From assembly GCF_025370785.1 (NCBI RefSeq), contig NZ_JAMXFA010000013.1, positions 62,001-126,000 on the forward strand: 64,000 nt of DNA, written 5' to 3'. The translations under genes were made by a program, and so were the position numbers. The notes under the pieces were generated by a model. That model had not been told where the DNA came from. It ran no database searches and saw only the letters and a program-made list of their open reading frames with translations. The DNA is from Laspinema olomoucense D3b. GTDB taxonomy: Bacteria > Cyanobacteriota > Cyanobacteriia > Cyanobacteriales > Laspinemataceae. Shown here piece by piece: positions 48,636-56,980 of the stretch (position 1 is its first letter; each line of letters begins with the position of its first letter).

Positions 48636-48707
48636 GGGTCGCTAACTCAACGGTAGAGTATTCGGCTTTTAACCGACTAGTTCCGGGTTCGAATCCCGGG
48701 CGACCCA
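48636..48707 (+). tRNA. tRNA-Lys, anticodon TTT
   Basis: 72 bases. Acceptor GGGTCGC pairs with GCGACCC, loop CTTTTAA gives anticodon TTT, T-arm CCGGG-TTCGAAT-CCCGG, discriminator A, no encoded CCA. The first base pair of the anticodon stem appears mismatched (T opposite C). Confidence 0.95.
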
Positions 48708-48712
48708 TAAAT

Positions 48713-48835
48713 TTGTGATTTGTTGTTGGTCCTTTGTCATTGGTCCTTTGTGGTTGGTCCTTTGTCCTTTTTCATCAATGACCAAGGACAAATCACCACT
48801 GACCAATGACCACTGACCAATGACCAACGACAAAA
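48713..48835. repeat. Heptamer repeat array after tRNA-Lys
   Basis: T-rich units (TTGGTCC, TTTGTCA) followed by their near-complements (GACCAAT, GACCACT). Same repeat family as inside the ribosomal cluster. It begins within about six bases of the tRNA-Lys 3' end, so it could fold in the precursor transcript. Confidence 0.82.
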
Positions 48836-48981
48836 TTTCTAATTCTGAGATAAAAACGTTATAAAGTTCTCATTTTTAGATATAATTCCTAAAAATCTGA
48901 AATTTGTCTTAAACTTGTTGTAACAATTTCAGCTTGTCCATACCCCATCGCTGAAAAAAAAAGTAATTAGGAGGACCATCT

Positions 48982-50061
48982 ATGGCGCTTGTACCTATGC
49001 GGTTAATGCTGGATCATGCAGCAGAGAACGAGTACGGCATTCCGGCCTACAACGTCAACAACATGGAGCAGATCCAAGCAATCATGCAGGCTGCTAACGA
49101 AACCAACAGCCCCGTGATTCTGCAAGCTTCTCGTGGTGCACGCAAATATGCTGGGGAAAACTTCCTCCGCCACTTGATCCTAGCCGCAGTGGAAACCTAC
49201 CCCCACATCCCCATTGCCATGCACCAAGATCATGGCAACGCACCTTCCACCTGCTACTCTGCCATGAAACAAGGGTTCACCAGCGTCATGATGGATGGCT
49301 CCTTGGAAGCAGATGCCAAAACCCCAGCCAGCTATGAGTACAACGTGGAAGTCACCCGCGAAGTCGTGAAAGTGGCTCACTCCATCGGCGTCAGCGTCGA
49401 AGGCGAACTCGGTTGCTTGGGTTCTTTGGAAACCGGCATGGGTGAAGCAGAAGATGGGCACGGGTTTGAAGGCAAACTCTCTCATGATCAACTGCTGACA
49501 GATCCTGATCAAGCCGTTGACTTCGTTGAGCAAACCCAAGTGGATGCTTTGGCAGTGGCGATCGGGACCAGCCACGGTGCCTACAAATTCACCCGGAAAC
49601 CCACTGGGGAAATCTTAGCAATCAGCCGGATCGAAGAAATTCACCGCCGCTTGCCGAACACCCACCTGGTCATGCACGGTTCTTCCTCCGTACCCCAAGA
49701 CTTGATCGAACTGATCAACAAATACGGCGGAACCATCCCCGAAACCTACGGCGTGCCCATCGAAGAAATCCAAAAAGGAATCAAGTGCGGTGTTCGTAAA
49801 GTGAACATCGACACCGATAACCGTTTGGCAATCACTGCGGCAGTCCGTGAAGCCCTGGCCCAAAATACCAAGGAATTTGACCCCCGTCACTTCCTGAAAC
49901 CCTCCATCCAATATATGCAAAAAGTCTGTGCCGAACGCTATGAAGCCTTTGGTACAGCCGGTAACGCCTCCAAGATCAAGCAAGTCAACCTCGATGACTT
50001 CGCCGCCAAGTACGCCAAAGGCGAACTCAGCGCCACCATCAAAAAGGCCGTCACCGCCTAA
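48982..50061 (+). CDS. fbaA: Class II fructose-1,6-bisphosphate aldolase
   Basis: 359 residues, class IIB-type used in the Calvin cycle and gluconeogenesis in cyanobacteria. [26 protein letters not shown] with zinc-site D83-H84 region, [31 protein letters not shown] and NIDTDNR are the conserved blocks. Strong GGAGG ribosome site; high expression expected. A strong terminator follows. Confidence 0.97.
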   Translation: MALVPMRLMLDHAAENEYGIPAYNVNNMEQIQAIMQAANETNSPVILQASRGARKYAGENFLRHLILAAVETYPHIPIAMHQDHGNAPSTCYSAMKQGFTSVMMDGSLEADAKTPASYEYNVEVTREVVKVAHSIGVSVEGELGCLGSLETGMGEAEDGHGFEGKLSHDQLLTDPDQAVDFVEQTQVDALAVAIGTSHGAYKFTRKPTGEILAISRIEEIHRRLPNTHLVMHGSSSVPQDLIELINKYGGTIPETYGVPIEEIQKGIKCGVRKVNIDTDNRLAITAAVREALAQNTKEFDPRHFLKPSIQYMQKVCAERYEAFGTAGNASKIKQVNLDDFAAKYAKGELSATIKKAVTA

Positions 50062-50130
50062 ATTGTAAAAATTGGCCCAGGTAAGAGCAAGCCATTGTAA
50101 CTCTTATCTGCCATTTTTATCAATAAAAAA

Positions 50131-50160
50131 AGGGTAGTGCATTGCACTACCCTTTTTTTT
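50131..50160 (+). terminator. Intrinsic terminator after fbaA
   Basis: AGGGTAGTGCA (50131-50141) and TGCACTACCCT (50143-50153) form a perfect 11-bp stem followed by eight T. Confidence 0.92.
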
Positions 50161-50170
50161 GCATTCCAAG

Positions 50171-50266
50171 TTCGTAGTAACGACTTCAGTCGTTATCCCT
50201 CTTTTGTTCGTAGTAACGACTTCAGTCGTTCTCTTGTCTTTGTTCGTAGTAACGACTTCAATCGTT
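50171..50266. repeat. Three palindromic 24-base repeats at 36-base period
   Basis: TTCGTAGTAACGACTTCAGTCGTT-like unit at 50171-50194, 50207-50230 and 50243-50266 (third copy has one change), each separated by 12 bases. The unit carries the palindrome AACGACTTCAGTCGTT. This looks like a dispersed cyanobacterial palindrome family, here in a short tandem. Confidence 0.85.
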
Positions 50267-50284
50267 CCGGAATCGTTCATCAAA

Positions 50285-51127
50285 TTACCCTCTAAAAAAG
50301 GTGGTTTCTTCCATCAACTGACCAACAAAGGTTTCTAACTCTTCTATAGAGTAGTTATAAAGCCGGTTCTCATAGAGGTAATTATTAAATTGTCCAGAAA
50401 CCTGAAAAAAAGATAAACCGGGCTTTAATCGTTGTAGCTCTTTTTTTTGTTTTTTATATTCAGACTTCGACAAATTTTCTTGACGCCTGCGAAGATTTAA
50501 TTTTAAAAATTGATACTCATATTTTGCCTCGGCTTGTATCAAAAAATTTGAATCATCACATAGGGATTCACAAAACTTGTATCTCATTAAAAATATTTCA
50601 TCAGTTTCATCGGGAGAGTTATGAATAAATTCAGGCAAGATTTTCAAAACCGCCCATCGGGTGAGGTACTGCGGACTGGCTATCATACTCTGAATGACAT
50701 CCCCAGGATGATCTACCCCTAGCAAAAATAACTCTCCCACCAGTCTCGGTAACAAAATCGGGTCTTGATCCCGGAATTGATGGAAAGCCCGGAGTAAAAT
50801 CGGGATGCTATCGTAACTGCATATCTTTCCGAGGGTATAAATGACTTGTTGGCGGATGAAATGATTATCTGAGAGGACAAGACGTTCTAACTCGGGAACG
50901 ATCGCCCCCTTGGAGTGACTTTCCCAAGCCTCTTGGCAAATCTGATTTTGAGAACCCAATAGGACAGCATCTGTAATAAACAGGCAAGTTGCAGCAATGG
51001 TTTCTAACTCTTCACTGTGAAGAAGCTGAATTAAAGTCTCGTCTGCCCCCAGTGAGCTTACAATTTCAGCGATATAATCTGAGTCGTTTAAATAGCTCAG
51101 ATAGTTAAGAATGTTAGTTTTTACCAT
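50285..51127 (-). CDS. HEAT-repeat-like protein
   Basis: 280 residues, almost all helical, no membrane segment. Internal HEAT-like repeats are visible (FIRQQVIYTLGKICSYDSIP, then LTRWAVLKILPEFIHNSPDE). The region 200-235 is a very basic helix (NLRRRQENLSKSEYKKQKKE). Function unknown; such proteins bind other proteins. No neighbour on the same strand. Confidence 0.75.
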   Translation of the reverse strand: MVKTNILNYLSYLNDSDYIAEIVSSLGADETLIQLLHSEELETIAATCLFITDAVLLGSQNQICQEAWESHSKGAIVPELERLVLSDNHFIRQQVIYTLGKICSYDSIPILLRAFHQFRDQDPILLPRLVGELFLLGVDHPGDVIQSMIASPQYLTRWAVLKILPEFIHNSPDETDEIFLMRYKFCESLCDDSNFLIQAEAKYEYQFLKLNLRRRQENLSKSEYKKQKKELQRLKPGLSFFQVSGQFNNYLYENRLYNYSIEELETFVGQLMEETTFFRG

Positions 51128-51251
51128 TTTTCAAACGACAGAAGGAGGAAGAAGAGGGGATGGAGGGATTGTAGCGTTCTTTTCCATCCTAATCCTGCCC
51201 TCTCGACTGGGGTCAAGGGCGTGGTAGAGCGGTTTCCCCAGTTAGGAAGTA

Positions 51252-51294
51252 CGAGCATCTTGCTCGCTATTAAAGAAAGTGAGCAAGATGCTCG
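51252..51294. repeat. 14-bp inverted repeat
   Basis: CGAGCATCTTGCTC (51252-51265) and GAGCAAGATGCTCG (51281-51294) pair perfectly around a 15-base loop. Resembles dispersed palindromic elements seen in other filamentous cyanobacteria. Confidence 0.75.
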
Positions 51295-51346
51295 CACTCC
51301 TCTCCTCTCAATATCTGTCTCTTATGAGTCCGAGAGCCGCTATAGA

Positions 51347-51510
51347 CCGATCGCAAGCTAAACTAATCTAAAATAATCCCCTCTCTCCAGTCATCATCAT
51401 GTCCCGTCGCCATTTTTTCCGACTCTTTCTTGCTGCGACTCTCGCATTCCTCGCCTGGTTCAACTGGGTCCCTGCCGCTTATTCTATGGGGGGTAAACTA
51501 CCGGCGATCG
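51347..51510. repeat. Direct repeat copy A (peroxiredoxin 5' region)
   Basis: 164 bases matching 53191-53354 with about 11 mismatches by eye and no gaps. It covers the region upstream of, and the start of, the peroxiredoxin gene. The two copies bracket a 1.7-kb segment carrying the SGNH-like gene. Confidence 0.9.
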
Positions 51511-51566
51511 CGAGGAAAACTCCTGTAAAACAAGGCCCTATCTCTATTCATTTCGTTAGCGAATGA
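51399..51566 (+). pseudogene. Truncated 5' copy of the peroxiredoxin gene
   Basis: 55 codons. The first ~40 read MSRRHFFRLFLAATLAFLAW like the intact gene at 53243 (signal peptide and first strand), then the sequence diverges at GGKLPAIA and stops after HFVSE. It lacks the whole catalytic domain. It has the same upstream sequence as the intact copy, so it may still be transcribed. Confidence 0.85.
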
Positions 51567-52093
51567 TGTCCACCTACTGACTTGTTTTTTGGGGCACTGC
51601 CTGTTTAAAATACACCCAAGGGTCAAAATCATTCAGTCCTTCTATGGCCAAGGGCTGCTTTCTAGGTGCGATCGGCCCATCTGCTTACAAATGGAGCCAA
51701 AATTATCCAAAAGGTCTGATGCCATAATTTGTTGAGTTTTATTGCATTCTTGAGGGGTTTAACTGTGTATTGCAGGGTGTTTTATGATAAAATTTAAAAT
51801 CTTCGCTCGGTTTAAATTTTATCAGTTACAATCGGATTATAAAATTAATTCTAAAAATCAAGATTCACCCCAATTTTTAGAGGATCTCCCCTAAAATTAT
51901 ATTAGTGGGGTCCGCTTTTCCGAGATTCAATTAGTGTCGAATAAATTCTCTTGATTTGGCAAAATATTTCTGGGTTTCAATTTAGGGTAAACCCTTTAAA
52001 GATAGCCTAATGGGAAGAAAAATTAGGAAATAGGTTGGGTTAATAAACCCCAAAAGTTGAACTTTTATGTGTTGGTAAATAGGAGGAATCCAA
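51567..52093. other. Intergenic stretch inside the duplicated segment
   Basis: 527 bases, AT-rich. On the minus strand 51574-51686 a short frame reads PLAIEGLNDFDPWVYFKQAV and ends in a stop, which looks like a protein C-terminus but has no start; it may be a remnant. Otherwise nothing recognised. A ribosome-binding AGGAGG for the next gene lies at 52081-52086. Confidence 0.5.
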
Positions 52094-53029
52094 ATGAATC
52101 CATATCCTTTGAGCAGTGGCCGGAAACCTTTCAGTTTTAAACATAGTATTCGCCCTCTGGTTCGTCCTCTATTAGTCTTTCTATTTTTGATGACCTGCTA
52201 TCATACATTCATGGTGAATGGAGTGGTGCCATCTAGCGAAGGACTCAATATTCAACAATCTAATATTATTAAGGTAGAAAACTATGTTTACAATAATTTA
52301 CCTTATGAAATAATTTTAACAGGCAGTTCAAGGACTGCAAAAATTGAAGCCGATTATTTTGGGCAGGCTCAGGTTGCTAATATTGGAATCCGAGGGGGGG
52401 CGTCTCAAACGGGTTTGGAGTTAGTCAATCGCAATCATAATAAGCCCCCAATTATGCTTGTAGAGGTGAACGGAACGATTGCCCAGGGAGTTAACCAGGA
52501 ATTAGTAGAGGCAGCGTATCATCCGCTTTTTTACGGGATTCGCCGCTATCTTCCTATGTTTAAACAAGAATACCAGCCCGTTGCAGTTGCCATAGAAATC
52601 CTCAAAAATTGGCAGGGAATCAGTGCAGAAAAACTAGAACAGCAAAGAGTGAATGAATTATTGAAAAATCCGCAAATGAGAGAAAATACCTTAAGGCCAG
52701 CCATTGAAGAGCGGCGAGAGAAATTTACGGTCAAGCAAATCAATAAATTAACCGAAGAATCCCAAATTTTGAAAAATAAAATTGCTGAAATTGAAAACCA
52801 AGGGGTGCGAGTTATCCTCTTCGATGTACCCGGTGATCAGCTCATAGATCAAACCCCCCAAAGGCTCGAAGAAAAAAAGCTGATGAAGCAGCTATTTCCT
52901 GCTGAAAATTACGAATGGTTACCCGAACATCCTCCTAAAGAGTGGATTACTACAGATGGAATTCATTTGGCTCGGTCTGAAGCTAGAGAATATGCAAGTT
53001 TTATTATGAATTACCTAGGTGATTTTTAA
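52094..53029 (+). CDS. SGNH-like membrane-anchored protein
   Basis: 311 residues. One membrane helix near the N-terminus (PLLVFLFLMTCYHTFM). The block ILTGSSRTAKIEADYFGQ and the late DGIHLARSEA look like the nucleophile and catalytic Asp-His blocks of SGNH/GDSL-type enzymes. Good AGGAGG ribosome site. Ligand unknown; such proteins often act on cell-wall or exopolysaccharide. It lies between the two direct repeats. Confidence 0.7.
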   Translation: MNPYPLSSGRKPFSFKHSIRPLVRPLLVFLFLMTCYHTFMVNGVVPSSEGLNIQQSNIIKVENYVYNNLPYEIILTGSSRTAKIEADYFGQAQVANIGIRGGASQTGLELVNRNHNKPPIMLVEVNGTIAQGVNQELVEAAYHPLFYGIRRYLPMFKQEYQPVAVAIEILKNWQGISAEKLEQQRVNELLKNPQMRENTLRPAIEERREKFTVKQINKLTEESQILKNKIAEIENQGVRVILFDVPGDQLIDQTPQRLEEKKLMKQLFPAENYEWLPEHPPKEWITTDGIHLARSEAREYASFIMNYLGDF

Positions 53030-53190
53030 AGCCTTAACATTCTATCCCTCTTGAAGTCAAACCCGGTTTAAAGCCTGATCCCTCGTTGCCTCAAACGACG
53101 CCCCATAGTTAATTTGCCCTCAAGTGATAGAAGAGGGATATATGCGAAGAAACCGGGTTATCTTCCCCTGACTGTACCGGCCTCCTAGAG

Positions 53191-53354
53191 CCGATCGCAA
53201 GCTAAACTACTCTAAAATAATCCTCTTTCTCGATTCATCATCATGTCCCGTCGCCATTTTTACCGACTCTTTCTCGCTGCTACTCTCGCCTTCCTCGCCT
53301 GGTTCAACTGGGTCCCTGCCGCTTATTCTATGGGGGGTAAACTGCCTGCGATCG
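53191..53354. repeat. Direct repeat copy B (intact peroxiredoxin 5' region)
   Basis: Matches 51347-51510. Starts with CCGATCGCAAGCTAAACT and runs through the start codon of the peroxiredoxin gene to codon ~37. Presumably contains the native promoter. Confidence 0.9.
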
Positions 53355-53794
53355 GCGAACCGGCACCCGAATTTACCCTTCCCACGAATACCGGCAATGG
53401 CAACATTTCCCTGTCTGACTATCGGGGACAGTGGGTGGTGTTGTATTTCTATCCAAAAGACTTTACCTCTGGTTGCACCTTAGAAGCGCGGCGCTTTCAG
53501 CAGGATTTGCCTAAATATCAAGACAGAAATGCTCAAATCCTCGGGGTGAGTGCAGACTCGGTGGACTCTCATGCGGAATTCTGCGATTCCGAAGGGTTGC
53601 GATTTCCCCTGTTAGCCGATACTGATGGTGCTGTGAGCAAAGCTTACGGGTCCTGGATGCCTCCTTTGTCCATGCGTCATAGTTTTATGATTGACCCGGA
53701 AGGCATTTTGCGCGAAACCTTTCTCGGGGTCCGTCCTGCAACTCACAGCGTGGAGGTGTTAACGCGGTTAGATGAGTTCCAGAAGCGGGCTTGA
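53243..53794 (+). CDS. Peroxiredoxin, PrxQ/Bcp type, exported
   Basis: 183 residues. N-terminal signal peptide to about residue 30 suggests thylakoid lumen or periplasm. Peroxidatic C78 in DFTSGCTLEARRF; the resolving Cys is not five residues later but C114 in EFCDSEGL, 36 residues on, like some PrxQ proteins that use a Cys in a later helix. Reduces peroxides with thioredoxin-type donors. It is the intact copy of the duplicated 5' region. Confidence 0.93.
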   Translation: MSRRHFYRLFLAATLAFLAWFNWVPAAYSMGGKLPAIGEPAPEFTLPTNTGNGNISLSDYRGQWVVLYFYPKDFTSGCTLEARRFQQDLPKYQDRNAQILGVSADSVDSHAEFCDSEGLRFPLLADTDGAVSKAYGSWMPPLSMRHSFMIDPEGILRETFLGVRPATHSVEVLTRLDEFQKRA

Positions 53795-53905
53795 TGAGGT
53801 TGTTTCATATCATAAATTAGGCAATTTGTCAAGCCTTAGACTAAGTTTTGCCTGAGTTTTCTGGCGGTGCGTTAGTCTAGGGATAGGTTTATCGATAAAG
53901 ATGAT

Positions 53906-54394
53906 ATGGATTGGCAACCGGAACGGATTCCTGAACCGACTCCTGAAATTCTGGAGTTTGCAGACCCTGAAGTGTTACCGCCTTTAGAATTAGTGCTTGT
54001 AAAGGGGATATCCCTAGATTTAGAAGTTCCGCAGGATGCGAATTTGCCGATCGCCCTTGCGGATGTCTCTGTACCCAGTTTCCAGGCGGATGCTACCGAA
54101 GTCCAAATGCCGCTGATGGAGCAAATTAAGCAGGAACTGCAGAATGTAGGGGATGAGGACCTGAAACCGGCGCGAATTCAGATGGGGTTATTGTTTATCG
54201 GGGTTTCAGCCTTGCTACTGATGTCGCTGTTGCTTTATATCACGGCAATGCATCCCGGACTGACGGTGAAACAGCAGATGCTCAGATATTGGTCTGAATA
54301 TGTGGGGTTTGTGGGATTGGGGGTGGCAGGATTGATGATGTTGGGACGGGAAGCAATGCGATCGCCTGAGATATCAGAAGAGGGCGATCGCTAA
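53906..54394 (+). CDS. Two-span membrane protein, unrecognised
   Basis: 162 residues. Acidic, Pro-rich N-terminal half, then two membrane helices (about 93-113 LLFIGVSALLLMSLLLYITA and 130-150). No known family. It starts at ATG 53906 with no strong ribosome site. Short spacing to the convergent GntR gene. Confidence 0.6.
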   Translation: MDWQPERIPEPTPEILEFADPEVLPPLELVLVKGISLDLEVPQDANLPIALADVSVPSFQADATEVQMPLMEQIKQELQNVGDEDLKPARIQMGLLFIGVSALLLMSLLLYITAMHPGLTVKQQMLRYWSEYVGFVGLGVAGLMMLGREAMRSPEISEEGDR

Positions 54395-54402
54395 ATCTAC
54401 CG

Positions 54403-55386
54403 TTACTCAAACCCCAATTCCCGTTTGAGCATATTCAGGGAGTCCACACCAATATAATTCTCCGTCTTAAACACCCGAGGGGCGCGAATCATTTCCTCTC
54501 GCGCCGCATGGATGGCCCCTCGGACTTTATTGTAACTGGGTTGATCACAGATAATCGTATGAGCAGTCCGGACTACTGCATTCACCTTGTAGGCATCATC
54601 GGGTTGACTGGTCATTACCAGGACATCTTCGCCGCGTAAACTGTGGATAATTACTTCCGCAACCCGCATAATTCCTAAACTCAAACAAACAATCCCAAAA
54701 TAACTATTTTTGGGTAAAGTTTTGACTAATTCCATCTCTTCCATATAGTCATAAGTATCGATAGGAATCACCCGAACCGCTTTCGGGCCCGCGACTTCTT
54801 CTGCTTTATTGAAAAAATAGCGACTGGTGACTACAGTTCCAGTTGGAGTCTGTTCCAGTGCCTTTGAGAGGTCTTCCAAGGGAACCAACTGCACGGGAAT
54901 TTTGAGTTCTTGTTCGATTTCAAATGCCATTAATTGCCCTGCACCGATATCATGAGTCGGTGCAGTAACTAATACTCGCGCACTGCATCGTAAGCGCCAG
55001 TCAATTTCTGTTAAAAATAGCTCCCGCGCCTGATTGAGAGAACATCCCTGTTGCAGCAATTCATCTAAACTGCGTTTTACCGTTTTATAGGCATCGGGGT
55101 ATTTTTGAAACAGGGGAGAAGTCATCCGGACCACTCGTTCTTGGTTTTCGTCGCGAACGTAAATGCCCGAACCTGCTTGAGAGTCTACCAGTCCGAGTTC
55201 TTCGAGTTGACGGTAAACTTTAGAGATGGTATTGCGGTGCAGACCCGTTTGAATCGCTAACGCGCGGGTACTCGGCAGCTTTTCCCCGGGGGGAATTTGT
55301 CGAGAGGCGATCGCGAAGCGGATTTGATTAAACAACTGAGTGGATGCAGGGATTTCGCTTTCGGTCTTGATATGAAACTGAAGCAT
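54403..55386 (-). CDS. GntR-family transcriptional regulator with unusual C-terminal domain
   Basis: 327 residues. N-terminal winged helix (SRQIPPGEKLPSTRALAIQ; HRNTISKVYRQLEELG) is typical of GntR. The C-terminal ~240 residues do not look like FadR, HutC or MocR domains; they contain GAGQLMAFEIEQELKIPVQL, suggesting a ligand-binding fold specific to cyanobacteria. Its ATG lies one base after the stop of the preceding small gene (TAGAATG), so translation is coupled. Confidence 0.85.
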   Translation of the reverse strand: MLQFHIKTESEIPASTQLFNQIRFAIASRQIPPGEKLPSTRALAIQTGLHRNTISKVYRQLEELGLVDSQAGSGIYVRDENQERVVRMTSPLFQKYPDAYKTVKRSLDELLQQGCSLNQARELFLTEIDWRLRCSARVLVTAPTHDIGAGQLMAFEIEQELKIPVQLVPLEDLSKALEQTPTGTVVTSRYFFNKAEEVAGPKAVRVIPIDTYDYMEEMELVKTLPKNSYFGIVCLSLGIMRVAEVIIHSLRGEDVLVMTSQPDDAYKVNAVVRTAHTIICDQPSYNKVRGAIHAAREEMIRAPRVFKTENYIGVDSLNMLKRELGFE

Positions 55387-55387
55387 T

Positions 55388-55642
55388 CTAGGGACTCCAA
55401 GGCACTCGGATTAAACGGGTAGAGATATTCTGCTGCTGACAGTGGTTTGAGAGACGTCGTACCGTTTCAAGGACGGCTGTGCGTTCTCTCTCTTCTTTTG
55501 TATCTAGTAAGAAGCCTGTTTGTCGAGTGGGGGATCGCCAAGCATACCAGTCACCCCTTATGGGGATACTTGTTATGATGGGGCGGATCAAATCCCACTG
55601 GTGAAAAAGGATTGGACTTAAGCCTCGGGTCGTTCGTTCCAC
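55388..55642 (-). CDS. Small basic protein upstream of the GntR gene
   Basis: 84 residues from GTG at 55642. Contains the conspicuous stretch DWYAWRSPTRQTGFLLDTKE followed by a charged helix and STRLIRVP. Unknown family. The tight TAGAATG coupling to the regulator supports it as a real gene; the start is uncertain. Confidence 0.6.
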   Translation of the reverse strand: MERTTRGLSPILFHQWDLIRPIITSIPIRGDWYAWRSPTRQTGFLLDTKEERERTAVLETVRRLSNHCQQQNISTRLIRVPWSP

Positions 55643-56036
55643 GCTTAAGTTGCCTCTGGGGTGAGTAGATTAAGGGGACAGCACGCTGAAATTTTAGGGT
55701 TCAAATGCCGCAGATAAATCGTTCTTCTAAGCCACTGAGTTCTATTTAATTCTAGCATTTTAGGTGGGAAATCTCATTGAAGGTTTTTTAAAGGGAAGTA
55801 CCTGTTATGCTTGACCCATTTGGGAGAAAACAGCGATAGAATCATGAGTTGTGACAAAGGGTCATGGAGTGTGGGGCAAAGAGATCCCTTGCACCCCGGC
55901 TCAAAGGAGGCACCCTAACACCTCTATAAAGTAGGAAGAGTAAAAGGGGGACTCAGGCATGGAAGTCAAGGCGTTTAAGTGCAAGATAGGAGTTAATGGA
56001 AAAACCAGGTTGTAACGCAAACCAATCAGAAAGAAT
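55643..56036. other. Divergent intergenic region
   Basis: 394 bases between the small gene/GntR pair (leftward) and the dienelactone hydrolase (rightward). Must contain both promoters; no HIP1, no clear operator found. A GGAG ribosome motif is at 55917-55920 but too far from the ATG. Confidence 0.45.
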
Positions 56037-56786
56037 ATGGCAGATTTAGAGATAAAAAGCGCTCCTGTCAAAGTGCCTAATACAGATTTACTGATTTCTG
56101 CGTATCTGGCACAACCCTTGGGAGTCGGTCCATTTCCTGGAATTATCGTGTTTCAGGAAATTTTTGGGGTCAACGAACATATCAGATCCGTGACCGAGAA
56201 AATCGCCAAAATGGGATATGTGGCGATCGCTCCGGCATTATACCAACGCACGGCACCTGACTTTGAGGTGGGCTACTCAGAAGAAGAAATGACCCTTGGA
56301 CGGCACTATAAAGAGCAAACCACGGTTTCAGAACTCAGAAGCGATACCCAAGCGACTCTGGATTACCTGAAAACCCTCCCTTCAGTCAAAACAACGGCAA
56401 TGGGCTGTATTGGGTTCTGCTTTGGGGGCCATGTGGCCTATCTTGCCGCGACCCTTCCAGAAATTAAGGCGACTGCCTCCTGTTATGGGGCGGGGATTGT
56501 CAACTGGACCCCCGGAGGCGGGGAACCCAGCTTGAGTGTTACCCCAGAAATTACGGGGACGATCGCGCTGTTGTTTGGCACAGAGGACCCGTTAATCCCT
56601 AACGAACAAGTCAACCAAATCGAAGCGGAACTCCAAAAACAAGGCATTCGTCACCGGGTGATTCGATACCCAGGGGCAACCCACGGGTTTTTATGCGATC
56701 GGCGATCGAGCTACAATCCCGAAGCAGCCGTTGATGCTTGGACTCAGATCCAGCAACTGTTCGATGAGACCCTCCAATCCCTGTGA
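56037..56786 (+). CDS. Dienelactone hydrolase family protein
   Basis: 249 residues, alpha/beta hydrolase. Catalytic triad C128 in GFCFGGH, D184 in GTEDPLIP, H216 in GATHGFLCD. Cytosolic, no signal peptide. In cyanobacteria the natural ester is unknown. Transcribed away from the GntR gene, which may control it (inference). Confidence 0.93.
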   Translation: MADLEIKSAPVKVPNTDLLISAYLAQPLGVGPFPGIIVFQEIFGVNEHIRSVTEKIAKMGYVAIAPALYQRTAPDFEVGYSEEEMTLGRHYKEQTTVSELRSDTQATLDYLKTLPSVKTTAMGCIGFCFGGHVAYLAATLPEIKATASCYGAGIVNWTPGGGEPSLSVTPEITGTIALLFGTEDPLIPNEQVNQIEAELQKQGIRHRVIRYPGATHGFLCDRRSSYNPEAAVDAWTQIQQLFDETLQSL

Positions 56787-56980
56787 AGGGCTGGGAAATT
56801 ATCCCGGGTTATCATAAGCTGGCCTATGAAACCAGGGAGGGCCGACTGGGCGATCGGCTGGGTTCACCCTTGGCGATCGCAAAGCGTGAAAATTTTGGCA
56901 CGATTGGCATGATCAGTATCCACTGGGGCAGGTCGTACATCCGCCAACTTTAATGAAACTGTAATCAAGAGGAAAAAATC

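Noticed and set aside
50171-50266. Possible CRISPR array (regular repeats and spacers)
   Set aside because: Only three units, spacers of 12 bases, unit is an extended palindrome, and no cas genes nearby.
51574-51686. Short minus-strand frame ending in a protein-like tail
   Set aside because: No start codon, 37 codons, family not recognised; kept only as a possible remnant in the notes.
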